From Boletus sp. NGJ (Eukaryota > Basidiomycota > Agaricomycetes > Boletales > Boletaceae): 64,000 nt of DNA. Shown here one piece after another: positions 23,953 to 33,873 of this stretch. The position numbers were made by a program, and so were the translations under genes. The stretch covers positions 372,001-436,000 of the forward strand of contig JAGTXK010000239.1 in NCBI GenBank assembly GCA_019096195.1, written 5' to 3'. Every line of letters starts with the position of its first letter. Within the stretch, counting starts at the first letter, position 1. The notes below the pieces were generated by a model. The model ran no database searches. It was not told the DNA's origin and was given only the letters and a program-made list of their open reading frames with translations.

Positions 23953-25479
23953 AACACTGAATCTACCCCCCTATCAAGCCAAGGCCCGTTCGTGCGTTGC
24001 TTTTCACCCCCGGATCGGTCCCCGAGTGCTGACGTTCCCCAGGTCTTTGGATATGCATTCTCCTTTGCCTTGATGGGCGTGCTGTCCGCTCAATGTTGTG
24101 AGCAGATTGCCCTCCGTAATCAACTCGACCTTGACAGAAAAAAAAACAGTCTGTTACTTCAGAAAGTTTCCCGATGACCGGGTCGGGACAAAGATACTAG
24201 GTAACGCCTTCCACCATGCATGAATCCAACCAACTCACCCCTGTTACGATCTCAGTCGCTCTTATCCTCTTTCTGGAATCCCTCATCACCATATTTGCCT
24301 TGCACGGCTTTTGGGCATCCGTTATCGTCCGGGGTTCTGATCTCTCCGCCATCGTCGGCACCGGCATTGGAGGACAATACCTGTCGTCGACCCCCATCTG
24401 GTCGTTTGTAGCAATCGCAATACTCACTGGCTTGGGTGGGCACACTCGAATCCTCGCGCATATCATCACCCTCTGACCACATGCAGTGTCTTCTATCACC
24501 CATGCCTTTTGTTGTTGGAGGATATGGATCGTTGGCCAGTCACTGGTCGTCCCCGTGTTCGTGATGATGGTGCGTCGTGGCATCTAAACTAATAATTGCA
24601 TCGGTCGCCGAGATCAGAACCCCAGGTTTCGCTTATTCAATGTGCAATGGTCAGTTACGGCGCTGTCAAGGTGCGTCAACCACTGCTCACCAGTTCCGAG
24701 ACCACTTACTGTTGCCCAGTATGGCCTTGTCCCAGATCTCACCGCCAAGCATCCGATGCCATTTTACGTTCCCGTGAGTGTTTTGAATGTCAGCGGAATG
24801 CGTCTCTTTGATGCCGTGTATCCTAGCTATGGTTGAGCAGTAGTCTGGTGTGCGATCTGGCGATCACCACGTCCATGACTTCCATCGTACGCTCCCCATT
24901 CTACGCGCAAGGAGCATTTAATTCACACCTGACATTCAGCTCCTCCGAGGAAGATCGGAATGCCAGACTTTCCGGCCGATATTAACCAAGCTGGTCAAAC
25001 TGATTCTTGAGACCGGTTTGGTGATCACCACGGCTGCCGTGGTCGAGCTTGTCCTAGCCGTCGCCTTCAGGGTCACGATGTACCATCTGGCAGTGTGAGT
25101 TCACGTTCCTGCCCGTTTCACCGACGTAAACTGAGAGCGCATGTGATGATTGATCTAGATTTTACATCCTATCGAAGTTGTGAGTCTGGTTTTTGCTTGA
25201 TGAAATGGTCCACATTAACCGAAAGGACACACCAAGATATGCGAACTGTTTGATGGCCACTCTCAATGCACGCCTTATCCTGAGGAACATGGTCGACGAC
25301 AGCAAGACTGTGACAGTCTGGGATCGCTTGGAGTTCCGGCCACATTCCACTGAACAGACAATTACAGTTCAAATCGATGCGGAGATTGAACTTGGTGTGT
25401 ACTCTCGCCATACTTACGCTGACCGGGCTTGATCGCTGACTATCTTCTAGGGATGAACAATCTGCGTGCTAACGTTTGA
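23953..25479 (+). CDS. DUF6534-like membrane protein, copy 2 (possibly broken)
   Basis: This is a paralogue of the gene at 20.5 kb with matching exon structure. Recognisable blocks: GPFVFGYAFSFALMGVLSAQ (exon from 24043), CYFRKFPDDRVGTKIL, VALILFLESLITIFALHGFW, ITHAFCCWRIWIVGQSL, YGLVPDLTAKHPMPFYVP, LVKLILETGLVITTAAVVEL and LYANCLMATLNARLILR, ending with a TGA at 25477-25479. The exon after GQSLVVPVFVMM is one base shorter than in copy 1 (AACCCCAG against ATACGCCAG at about 24618) and the branch/acceptor region differs, so either a weaker donor four bases downstream is used or the gene has lost one base. The first exon with the start codon is not resolved. Copy 2 is therefore uncertain as a working gene. 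Confidence 0.6.
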
Positions 25480-26573
25480 CGCTGGCTACATGCAAACGCA
25501 GATGGGGATACTTGACACACACTCCTTGCGGATGCGTTTTCCTATAATCCCAAAGATTTCTGACAGAAGAACAAGATGCGGCTGTTCGCACTCAGCCATG
25601 AAGTCGAGCAGCGTGTCCGAACGCCGACCACCAGGAGATCTCCTGAGGCGACACGAGCTCACTTGCTCAAAAGCTTCAAGTTCGCAAAAGCAGGCTATCT
25701 AGATTCTTTGGCGGCGTTCACCGAGATGTGTTGGCCAGTGATCCGCGGCCACGAAAGTAGGGTGTGTACTTTATATCACGCCACCCACCATTCAGTACTG
25801 ATCTCCGACCTACAGACGGTGACGGACCCGGTTGGAGTGCCCCATATATGGCGAAAAAGGTCCAACACATATACCCCAAGCACCTTGACTTGTATATATC
25901 GGTCGTCCAGCATTATCTTGAATGTGGTCGAATGAATTCTGTTTGACCGGCGGTGCCTCTCAGCCGACTCGTCACTGAGTCGCGGTGGTCGGAATCCGCG
26001 GGTGGTGGCATTGGCGAGTGCAGGACATCTACATATCGCCTTGTCGAGACAAATGCACTGATGATCGACTTTCGCATGCGCTGTCAAATGTGGCAACTTG
26101 GACAGAGTTGGCGGCCTGTTTCATCCGTCTTGTTGGGGCGATCACTGGACTGTTGACCATGGACGCTTGAATTGAAAGAAAGAAGTGGAACTTCCTGTGT
26201 GAGGGCCATCCTTCAAGGAAGAGTCGCCGAATTGTGCTCACCAGTTTTGCGGATATTTGTGCCCCGTATGTGATGCATGATGTCTCGAGACCATTGTTCC
26301 AGCGTTGCTAGACAACGGATCGAGGACGACTCTGCAACTGGAACTCATTGTACTGCTATATTCCAAAGTCCATTGTTCTGTTAAGCAGCGACTGGAAAGA
26401 AAGAGAACAATAGTCGGTCATTTACCACGGTGAGAACAAGCCGCATGTAGTTGTGATTCTCTCACCCACTGCCAGCTCTCCGTTTTCCTCCCGTACTGTA
26501 ACTGTACCGACCCAACCTACTCTCGTTTCCAGTCGTCGAGTCCCGTCACGACTCGCTCTGATTCCTTTACACT
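25480..26573. other. Intergenic region upstream of CSC1-like gene
   Basis: About 1.1 kb. Several frames of 60-120 codons are open but resemble no family that I recognise. The final 150 bases before the start codon are pyrimidine-rich and likely promoter/5' UTR. Confidence 0.4.
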
Positions 26574-29500
26574 ATGGCCAACATTGGCACAATTATCAAT
26601 GAAAATGCATCAAGAGCGCTGGCGCCCGCTGCAGTCGGCTCACAGGTAGCCCTCATGACCGTCATTTCGGTAAGTCGATCACAACTGCAACGTACCTATG
26701 CTATATATCACGTCCTTGCCATCGCAGGTAGCCACAATAGTAGCATTTAACGTCCTTCGGCCCAAGAACAAGGTACGCCTTTGACTGCCTTCGGCATGTC
26801 CGGAGTTGCCCATGTACTGCCAACAAACGAACGCCTGTTAGGTGATCTACGAACCCAAAGTCAAATACCACATTGGGGACAAGTCTCCACCCCGGATATC
26901 CGAGTCCGTCCTGGGTTGGCTACCACCGCTCTACCGTACGAAAGAACCAGAACTCCTGGACAAGCTTGGGCTCGACGCGGTCACCTTTCTACGTTTCACC
27001 CGCATGACGCGGATCTTGTTCAGTTGCATCGCATTGCTCGGGTGCGCCGTGCTCATTCCCATCGACGCCGCCTATAACATCCAGCACGTCCCCTCCTCGG
27101 GCCGCGACGTCCTCTCCATGCTCACCATTCGCGACGTTCAAGGGTCCTACCTCTTTGCGCATGTCGCGGTCTCCTATGCAATCACCGGCCTCGTCATGTT
27201 TTTCATTTGGCGGAATTGGAACCACATGTTGCGCCTTCGCCAGGAATGGTTTCGCTCCCCAGAGTATCTCGATTCGTTTTACGCCCGGACGCTCATCATC
27301 ACAGACGTCCCCAGGAAATACCAAAGCGACGAAGGGATCCGTGCGATTTTTGAGAGCGTTCAGGTTCCATATCCTACGACGTCGGTGCATGTTGGTCGAA
27401 GGGTCGGACGTCTCCCAGAGCTCATCGAATACCACAACATGGCGGTACGCGAGCTGGAACAGGTTCTCGTCACGTACCTCAAAGGCGGACGGATCGCCAA
27501 GGACCGTCCTACCATTCGCACCGGTAGTTTTCTTGGAATGGGCGGCGTGAAAAAGGATGCGATCGACTTTTACTCGTGCGTGGCCGGCTTTTGGTGAAGT
27601 GGAGGGCGATCTCACTTTTTTTTCGGGGCAGTGCGAAACTTCAACGCACGGAAAAGGCGATCGAGGATTATCGACAGGAGATAGATACCCGTAAACCAGA
27701 AAACTATGGCTTTGCGTCCATGGCTGCAGTTGCATATGCCCACATCGTGGCCCATATCCTTCGCAAGAAACATCCAAAAGGCACGGACATTGCTTTGGCA
27801 CCCAATCCCAAAGACATCGTGCGTCGTTTGTTGCACTCTGTTTCGCCTCACGTCATCTTCTTACCCTTTGTCATCGTGAACTCGCAGATATGGGAGAATT
27901 TGAACAAGTCGGCTGCAGAGCTGGTTCGGAACAGGATGATCGGTTTCTTGTTGTTGGTGTTGGTCTGTTTCTTCAATACCATCCCGCTGTTCGTCATCTC
28001 CATTCTCGCCAACTTGTCCTCGGTGCGTTTCATCATCGCCTGGCGTGGGGAGATCCCTTTGTGACACTCTTGACAGATATCCGCATACGTTGGTTTCTTG
28101 TCACAATGGTCCCAGGCCTCCCCCCTCTCTTTTGCAGTTGTTTCTGGTGTCTTGCCGCCCGCCATCTCTGCTTTCTTTGGATTTTTCTTGCCCATCATCA
28201 TGCGATGGCTCACTCAATTTCAAGGTGCTCAGGCACGTAGTCGGTAAGGGTAACCATGCACTGCTGAGAAAGGATCGACAATTCTGAACAAATGCGTACA
28301 GCCTCGATCGTGCCGTCGTCAATCGCTATTTCACCTTTTTGGTAGCCTCGCAGCTGGTGATCTTCACCTTGATTGGTGTCTTTTTCAGTGCGTCACCAAT
28401 GAATGATACTTCTTTTGCCCAAGTCTGATCTATATTCCTACAGTCGCTGCTGAACAGGTCATCACTGAGATCGGCCAACATACCAGTTTCCAGGGGATCA
28501 TCGACCAGTTGCAATGTAAGGAAGAGCGAGTTTCATGACACGGATTAGTTGGCTGACTCGAGCATACCCAATCAGCGTTGCCGGCCAGCATTAACCAGAC
28601 CTATGTCAACCAAGCTTCTTACTGGCTCACGTTCTTCCCGTATGTCGAAAAATGATGATGTAGTGAAGCATACTGACATGGGTTCATGTAGCCTGCGTGG
28701 TTTCCTCGTCATCTTTGACCTAGCTCAGATTCTGAATCTCGTCTGGACCTCGCTCAAGACGCGGTAAGTGTAGTTGCTAGAGGAAGTCGATGTAATGATT
28801 CTGATTCTCGGTCGTTTCTTAGTATGTTCGGTCGTACTCCTCGAGACATTCGCGAGTGGACGCAGCCCCCTGAATTCCAGTATGACATTTACTAGTAGGT
28901 CGATTCCACTATGTCATCGTCCGAGGTACTCATCACTGCCACCCACGTCAGCTCGAACATCGTAAGTTCATCGTTCGCTCTGTGAAGCCTCCAGTTTACA
29001 TGTGACCATGTACAGCTCTTCATGGCCACTGTTGCGCTCGTCTTTGCGCCGCTAGCACCCCTTGTCTCCCTTGCCGGAGCTATCGTCTTTTGGATGTCTT
29101 CGTGGGTATACAAGTACCAGTTGATGTTTGTGTTCATCACGCGGGTTGAGACTGGAGGGGTAGGTATAAAAGTAATACGTTGGAAACGTCCCACTGAGTC
29201 TACCTTTTACCAGCGCCTTTGGAATATGATCGTCAACAGGTTGTTAGTGTCAGTGGTCTTGATGCAAATGCTCATGATTCTCAGTGAGTCCGAGTTCCAC
29301 TGTCGACTCTTTTTTTTTCACTGAGAACACGTGACTTTTTTTTTAGCTATCGGTCTTCAATACAAATTCAAGTCTTTTATGTGGGTTACGACCGTCCCAC
29401 CGATCCTGTTCGTCGCTGTCTTCAAGATCTGGTTGGACAGGGTGTACTACGACAAGTTCATTTACTACACTCCCTCGGAGACGGAACTCCGTCAAGCCAA

Positions 29501-30335
29501 GATCCATTCTTCCCGTGCAGACGATTCTAGAAACCGTCTCGAGAAGCGTTTCGATCACCCTGCGCTCCATACAGAATTGTTTACGCCCATGCTCCACGCC
29601 AAGATGATGCCTCTCCTCGCTGATGTGTACCAGGGCAAGATCGGGAGCGACAAGGCGCGGTTGGACGAATACGGTGGACAAAAGATGGACGCACAGGTCG
29701 TGGAAGGCGGTCTCCGCATCGCGGGTATCGAACAGCGGGATCTCGAGTACGATCCAGCGTTGTATCGCCGGGACAGAGGCGAGTTGGACTGGGACGCCCG
29801 TTCCGTCGCGTCGACCGCCATCTTTGGGCACAACCGCGCGGACAGCGCCTCTGTCTATCACCAAAAGACACATCACCATCACCACCAACATCACCATTAC
29901 GCGGGCTCAATGGGGGCTGGGGGGCGTGCATCGCCCGCGCCGTCGGCGTTTGATCGGTTTGCGACCAGAACGCCGATGATGAGTCAAGGGGATCTGAGCG
30001 CGATCGAGCTCTCACGGCTTGGTTCGAGTGTGGATCAGTTACCGCTGTTAAACGATGCGGGGTATAATGCAGGCGGGGACGCATTGAACGCGCCGCTTCC
30101 TCGGTATGCGTCGCCGGAGCCAATGCTACGACCTCCGATGCGGTATGCGTCCCCTGCACCTGCGCCACCGCAGTATCCACCGCAGGCTGGGATGCAGTAT
30201 TCGCCCGTGGAGGGGTACAGAGAGGCGCCGTTGCACCGACCGTATCCGTCGCGCGACAACAACTCGATGCGTCATGCTTCGCAAGAGTCTATGTCTGGGT
30301 ATGCTGGACGGGGTGGTTATCGAAGGGGGTGTTGA
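26574..30335 (+). CDS. CSC1/OSCA-like calcium-permeable channel (DUF221/RSN1 family)
   Basis: A 980-aa membrane protein of the hyperosmolality-gated CSC1/OSCA/TMEM63 family. Fifteen exons close in phase: 26574-26669, 26728-26772, 26842-27575, 27632-27818, 27888-28022, 28077-28243, 28302-28387, 28444-28515, 28576-28639, 28692-28763, 28823-28894, 28952-28961 (10 nt), 29016-29159, 29214-29283 and 29347-30335. The N-terminal RSN1_TM region (VALMTVISVATIVAFNVLRP) is followed by a cytosolic loop with TLIITDVPRKYQSDEGIRAI, then the core helices: IPLFVISILANLSS, SGVLPPAISAFFGFFLPIIM, YFTFLVASQLVIFTLIGVFF, MATVALVFAPLAPLVSLAGA and VYKYQLMFVFITRVETGG. A 200-residue cytosolic tail includes an HHHHHQHHH run and many Pro/Tyr-rich SPEPM/SPAP repeats. 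All introns are GT-AG. The gene is intact. Confidence 0.93.
28952..28961 (+). other. 10-nt microexon in the CSC1-like gene
   Basis: The microexon reads gtcag|CTCGAACATC|gtaagt. It joins DIYY to LFMATVAL as YYSNILFM, the conserved family wording; without it the frame is lost. Flanking introns are 57 and 54 nt. Confidence 0.8.
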
Positions 30336-30783
30336 ATGACATTCATACATGAAACGCTCTGATCTGTCTCCCCCTTTTTCTCTCTCGAAACCACTTGGTC
30401 TAATCTTTTTCTTTTCTGGTGCCCCCTTGTGACTGCTTGTTCACTGGGTCAACCGACATACAGGTACCTTCTAGAGGACCCTTTTTTTTTCCTTTTTTTT
30501 TTTTTTTTGGCATCCCTGCAGGTTGCCCCTCACATGGACTAACTGACTATATTACATTACGGAGAAGCAAAAAGAAATTTGGGCGTGTACGGAACGGACC
30601 TAGTACCTGACGCTTTTAATGGGGTTTTTGCTTGTGGACGTGTATCCATTGCCGAAACAACAACAACAAAAAGTATTACGGAATCGTGCGTGACACACAC
30701 GTACATACACGTTTGTTCCTGTTATCCACTCCGACCGGGGACCAAGACTAGGACTGCCGACGACGACGCCTCCCGAGACAGAG
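30336..30783. other. Intergenic region with long T runs
   Basis: The 3' flank of the CSC1-like gene and promoter of the next gene. Two poly-T runs (about 10 and 16 nt) lie at 30480-30508, separated by two C. Nothing else is seen. Confidence 0.4.
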
Positions 30784-31583
30784 ATGCGGACGGAGACTGG
30801 GACTAGGGATCCTGCAACGTCCCTGATCACGCTGGCGACCTCACAAGAGATCCGAGACCGCGGGTCCGCGTTTGTCGGGTACGTTTATCGTGCGAGGACG
30901 GCAGAGGACGCTAGGAAGGTACTGCAGTACCACCACGCCAACGCCAACGCGCGCAGCACAAAGGAAGCATACGGGATCGCGGCGTGGCGGTGTATGGTGG
31001 TCAAGCCAGGTCGGACGGGGTTAGGCGGGCCGGATGAGTTCGAGGTCGAGGAGGGGTGCGAGGATGGGGGGGAACGGTGGGCGGGGAAGAGGGTGTTGGG
31101 GGTAATGCGGCGGGAGGGGGCAATCGATGGGGTGGTGATTGTGCGTCGGTGGTGAGTGTGGGGAGGACCGCCTCTGCTCCCTCTCTTTCATTAACTGAGT
31201 TTGACGTACTCAGGTTCGGTGGGACGTTGTTAGGACCGGTCCGGTTCACCCATATCGAAACCTGTGCCGGCGAGGTGTGCCGCAGGTTCAAAAGAGTCGA
31301 GGAGATGGAGGAATGCATTCAATCGTTGAAGACACTGGACGACCTTTTGGCAACTCTGCGGGCCCAGTTGGCTACGACGCTCGAACAAGCGAGAACCACA
31401 GACCCAAGTTCATGTCACTCACGGGCAAAGAACAAAGTCCCCGATTATCGCACCATGCAGGAAGATTTAGATCTAACCAAGGCGAGAAGACTCATCCATG
31501 CAAGGGAATGTGCAATTAAAAACACCAAGACCCTGGTTGAAAAGTACAACACATCCATGTGTAACGGTAACCTTGCACAATAA
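30784..31583 (+). CDS. IMPACT/Yih1-family (UPF0029) protein
   Basis: Relatives bind Gcn1 and dampen Gcn2 kinase activation, or act as YigZ-like proteins; role here is inferred from family. Two exons, 30784-31151 and 31214-31583, give 245 aa across a 62-nt GT-AG intron. The Impact N-terminal domain is evident: DRGSAFVGYVYRARTAEDAR, HHANANARSTKEAYGIAAWR, PGRTGLGGPDEFEVEEGCED, GERWAGKRVLGVM, then WFGGTLLGPVRFTHIETCAG split by the intron. The C-terminal half is helical (LKTLDDLLATLRAQL, VPDYRTMQEDLDLTKARRLI). No RWD domain is encoded, so it is the short fungal form. An upstream initiator exon cannot be excluded. Confidence 0.88.
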
Positions 31584-31817
31584 GTCCGACTGGACAGTGG
31601 TGCGAATACAGGCCACATGCCACCCCAAAGGTGGATGGATCTGCGAGGATCGAGATGCAGTTAGCGGACAGTATCACGGTCAGGGAGGCATCAAGAGGTC
31701 AGAGATGCAAATATTTGGCTGGTTGCTCTGCCGATCGTCAAAGCCAAGGCTACGACTGGGGCGGCAAACGAAATCATCATTTACGTAGTGTGGAAATCAT
31801 GCTTACCATTTGAAATT

Positions 31818-32414
31818 TTAACTGTCCTTTCTTATCTTGCTCTGATAGAATGGTCGGATGATTATGCGGCGAATGGGTTCGACTACTCCTCTCGAAAAGG
31901 CAGGGGACAGGTAGAGCGATAAGCCAATGCGGACTGGCAAAAGTGCCTGGCATCCACATCTAAGTAAGGCCAAAATGGTGAGGGCGGTTGGAGAACGAAC
32001 TTTAATGGCACCGTAGGCCACGACTGCATTGGCCAGATCGCCTGCCAGCTGCCCGGACAAACGGGAGCTGTCACCATGGCCAGCATGCATGCCTTTCTCA
32101 AACCCAAACACGCCATAGCGACGGCCAACACGGGTGGCCCATTTTTCGCCATCATCAACCCACTGGGAGAGTTGACGGCTCACCCACCCGGTTTGCGGAC
32201 GAGCGTCGGGACCGCCGTCGCGTGTCAACTGATTGACGACGCGTTCACCGACGCGCAAACCTCTTGCGGCATAAAAAATGCCCACCAGAGGAACTATGGC
32301 AGTCAGCTCGTGGAGTACGGCAAACGAAAATATCAACGACGGCAACGGCGAACCAGTCCTCGTCGAAATCGCCGCGAGAGCATTGCGGTAAGGGGCAAAA
32401 CGAGACGAAGGCAT
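31818..32414 (-). CDS. Putative mitochondrial membrane protein (MRX11-like)
   Basis: A single-exon 198-aa protein. A short basic N-terminus precedes GSPLPSLIFSFAVLHELTAI, a hydrophobic helix VPLVGIFYAARGLRVGERVV, a polar middle (residues about 85-125), AVVAYGAIKVRSPTALTILA and a second helix LPVRIGLSLYLSPAFSRGVV ending in EPIRRII. This pattern resembles fungal proteins related to yeast Mrx11 (YPL041C), of unknown biochemical role; that recall is moderate, not certain. It diverges from the next gene with 80 bp between start codons. An upstream presequence exon was looked for and not found. Confidence 0.6.
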   Translation of the reverse strand: MPSSRFAPYRNALAAISTRTGSPLPSLIFSFAVLHELTAIVPLVGIFYAARGLRVGERVVNQLTRDGGPDARPQTGWVSRQLSQWVDDGEKWATRVGRRYGVFGFEKGMHAGHGDSSRLSGQLAGDLANAVVAYGAIKVRSPTALTILALLRCGCQALLPVRIGLSLYLSPAFSRGVVEPIRRIIIRPFYQSKIRKDS

Positions 32415-32494
32415 TGAAAAATTTCTCCTCGAGTTTTGCTTACATAATCAAATGGGTTGGGGCTGTGCTTGTTAGTGTGGATGTCCAACTTGAA
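32415..32494. promoter_or_regulatory. 80-bp bidirectional promoter
   Basis: Only 80 bp lie between the divergent start codons of two small genes whose products both look mitochondrial (one membrane protein, one with a basic N-terminus). No TATA element is apparent. Confidence 0.45.
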
Positions 32495-33632
32495 ATGCTC
32501 GTCACCGTCAAGCAAGTTGGTCGCTACGCACGGCGGAGCATCTTGGACTCAACCCCACAAACGGCGTTTCATGCAAGATATCATTGGCGACGGTTTCGCA
32601 TAGATGATGCTGGACATAGCGATTGGGAAAGCACCGGTAACGAACGGGAACCGCGCACAATTCAAATCAGATTCTCCTGCGTTCCCGAGTCGATGGTAGA
32701 CGCGCTTCATGGCCTCAGAGCGATAGAACGACAATTTGGTTGCATACGCGACTATCGTTTGTTGCGGGTGCGTCTTCAGCTGGATCATGAGCATTAGGGT
32801 TGACGATAGCCTAGGATTCGGAGATTCGTTCAGAGTACCAGGCAATTTGTTGGGCGGCGTTTGACTCTCCCAGGTCGCTCCTCCGGGTACCACCACAGGG
32901 CACGACGCTGAAAGTAGTGCTTCCGCCTCTACTGGGTCGTCCTGCGGGTGGTCCTGGTTTAGATGACCTACGGAGTCTTCTCGTACCGGAAAATCGTAGC
33001 AAATCTAACCCCTCTAGTTCCCAGGACGAGTCCCAAAAACCCACTCGGTTTGTCGTATTAAGCATTAAACGAGCAGGTGCGTTTTTCTTTTCTTTTCTTT
33101 TTCGCTTCCACGATGCGACATGATGTGATTGCTCCGTCCAGGCGCTGCAATTACCTTTCGGAGTACAGTGAAACCTCCACTCCGCTCCCGAGCGATGAAA
33201 GCCGCGATCGGGCATGGATTTTTGGAGTGGGGCGGTTTCGCACCTCTCAAACCACTCTATGAGTCTTCTCCCTTTAGCTCGCCGGCCCGAGATCTCCCCC
33301 CGCTGGACAGCAAAAACATGCGTATGGCGCTGAACAAGTGGAGTCAGATTTTAGGCGTTGCCGACCCCTTGTTCCCGGAGATGGGGCACCCTCCAGATGA
33401 GGCTGAAACGCCACAGAAAGATTTGGGCAGTGACTGGGAGCCGTTGTCGGCACCGCTTTGGATGCCGGACATGAAGGGGGATACCGCGGAGGAGTTTGAG
33501 ATGCCCCAGCGCACTCAAGAGAGCCTGAAGCGAAATCTCGAAGATCTCTTGCGGCGCTCTCAGCTACGTCCAGTGACAGGAAGTCCTGACGACAAAGCAG
33601 GGGATTCGCAGATTCACGAGGAGAAAACATGA
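32495..33632 (+). CDS. Hypothetical protein with mitochondrial-type N-terminus
   Basis: I do not recognise the family. Three exons, 32495-32767, 32836-33076 and 33142-33632, close in phase to 334 aa; introns are 68 and 65 nt, GT-AG, the first starting gtgcgt. The first 30 residues (MLVTVKQVGRYARRSILDST) are basic and free of acids over the first 17, as in a matrix-targeting presequence. Conserved-looking blocks are PRTIQIRFSCVPESMVDALH, ERQFGCIRDYRLLRYQAICW, LPPLLGRPAGGPGLDDLRSL and GHGFLEWGGFAPLKPLY. The C-terminal 100 residues are acidic/polar. The exon-intron structure and lack of stops argue for a real gene; the start codon is the least certain part. Confidence 0.6.
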
Positions 33633-33873
33633 AGAGTACATACTGGTGGTCGTAGGCTAGCTACTCGATTTCCATGTATCTTCGCATCCCCATCACAGCA
33701 ACTCAGTCATGAAAACACAAAATATCCATGGTGGTCCGTGGACCATCGTGGTCGGAATAGCGGCGGCCCGCTAAACATGGTCCGTGCCGGACGATGGTGA
33801 CTGCCCCATATAAGTTGTTCTCGAAGTGCTACAACGGCGACCTTTGCATTCACCGTCCGTTCGAGAATTCATA

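Noticed and set aside
20495-25479. DUF6534-like pair as G-protein-coupled receptors
   Set aside because: Seven helices are plausible, but no receptor-family motif is visible; function is left open.
26989-27801. 270-codon minus-strand open frame
   Set aside because: It lies antisense to exons 3-4 of the CSC1-like gene; the plus strand encodes conserved channel motifs and the minus reading has no family features.
29581-30180. 199-codon minus-strand frame
   Set aside because: Antisense shadow of the last CSC1-like exon; Arg/Pro-rich composition typical of reverse frames.
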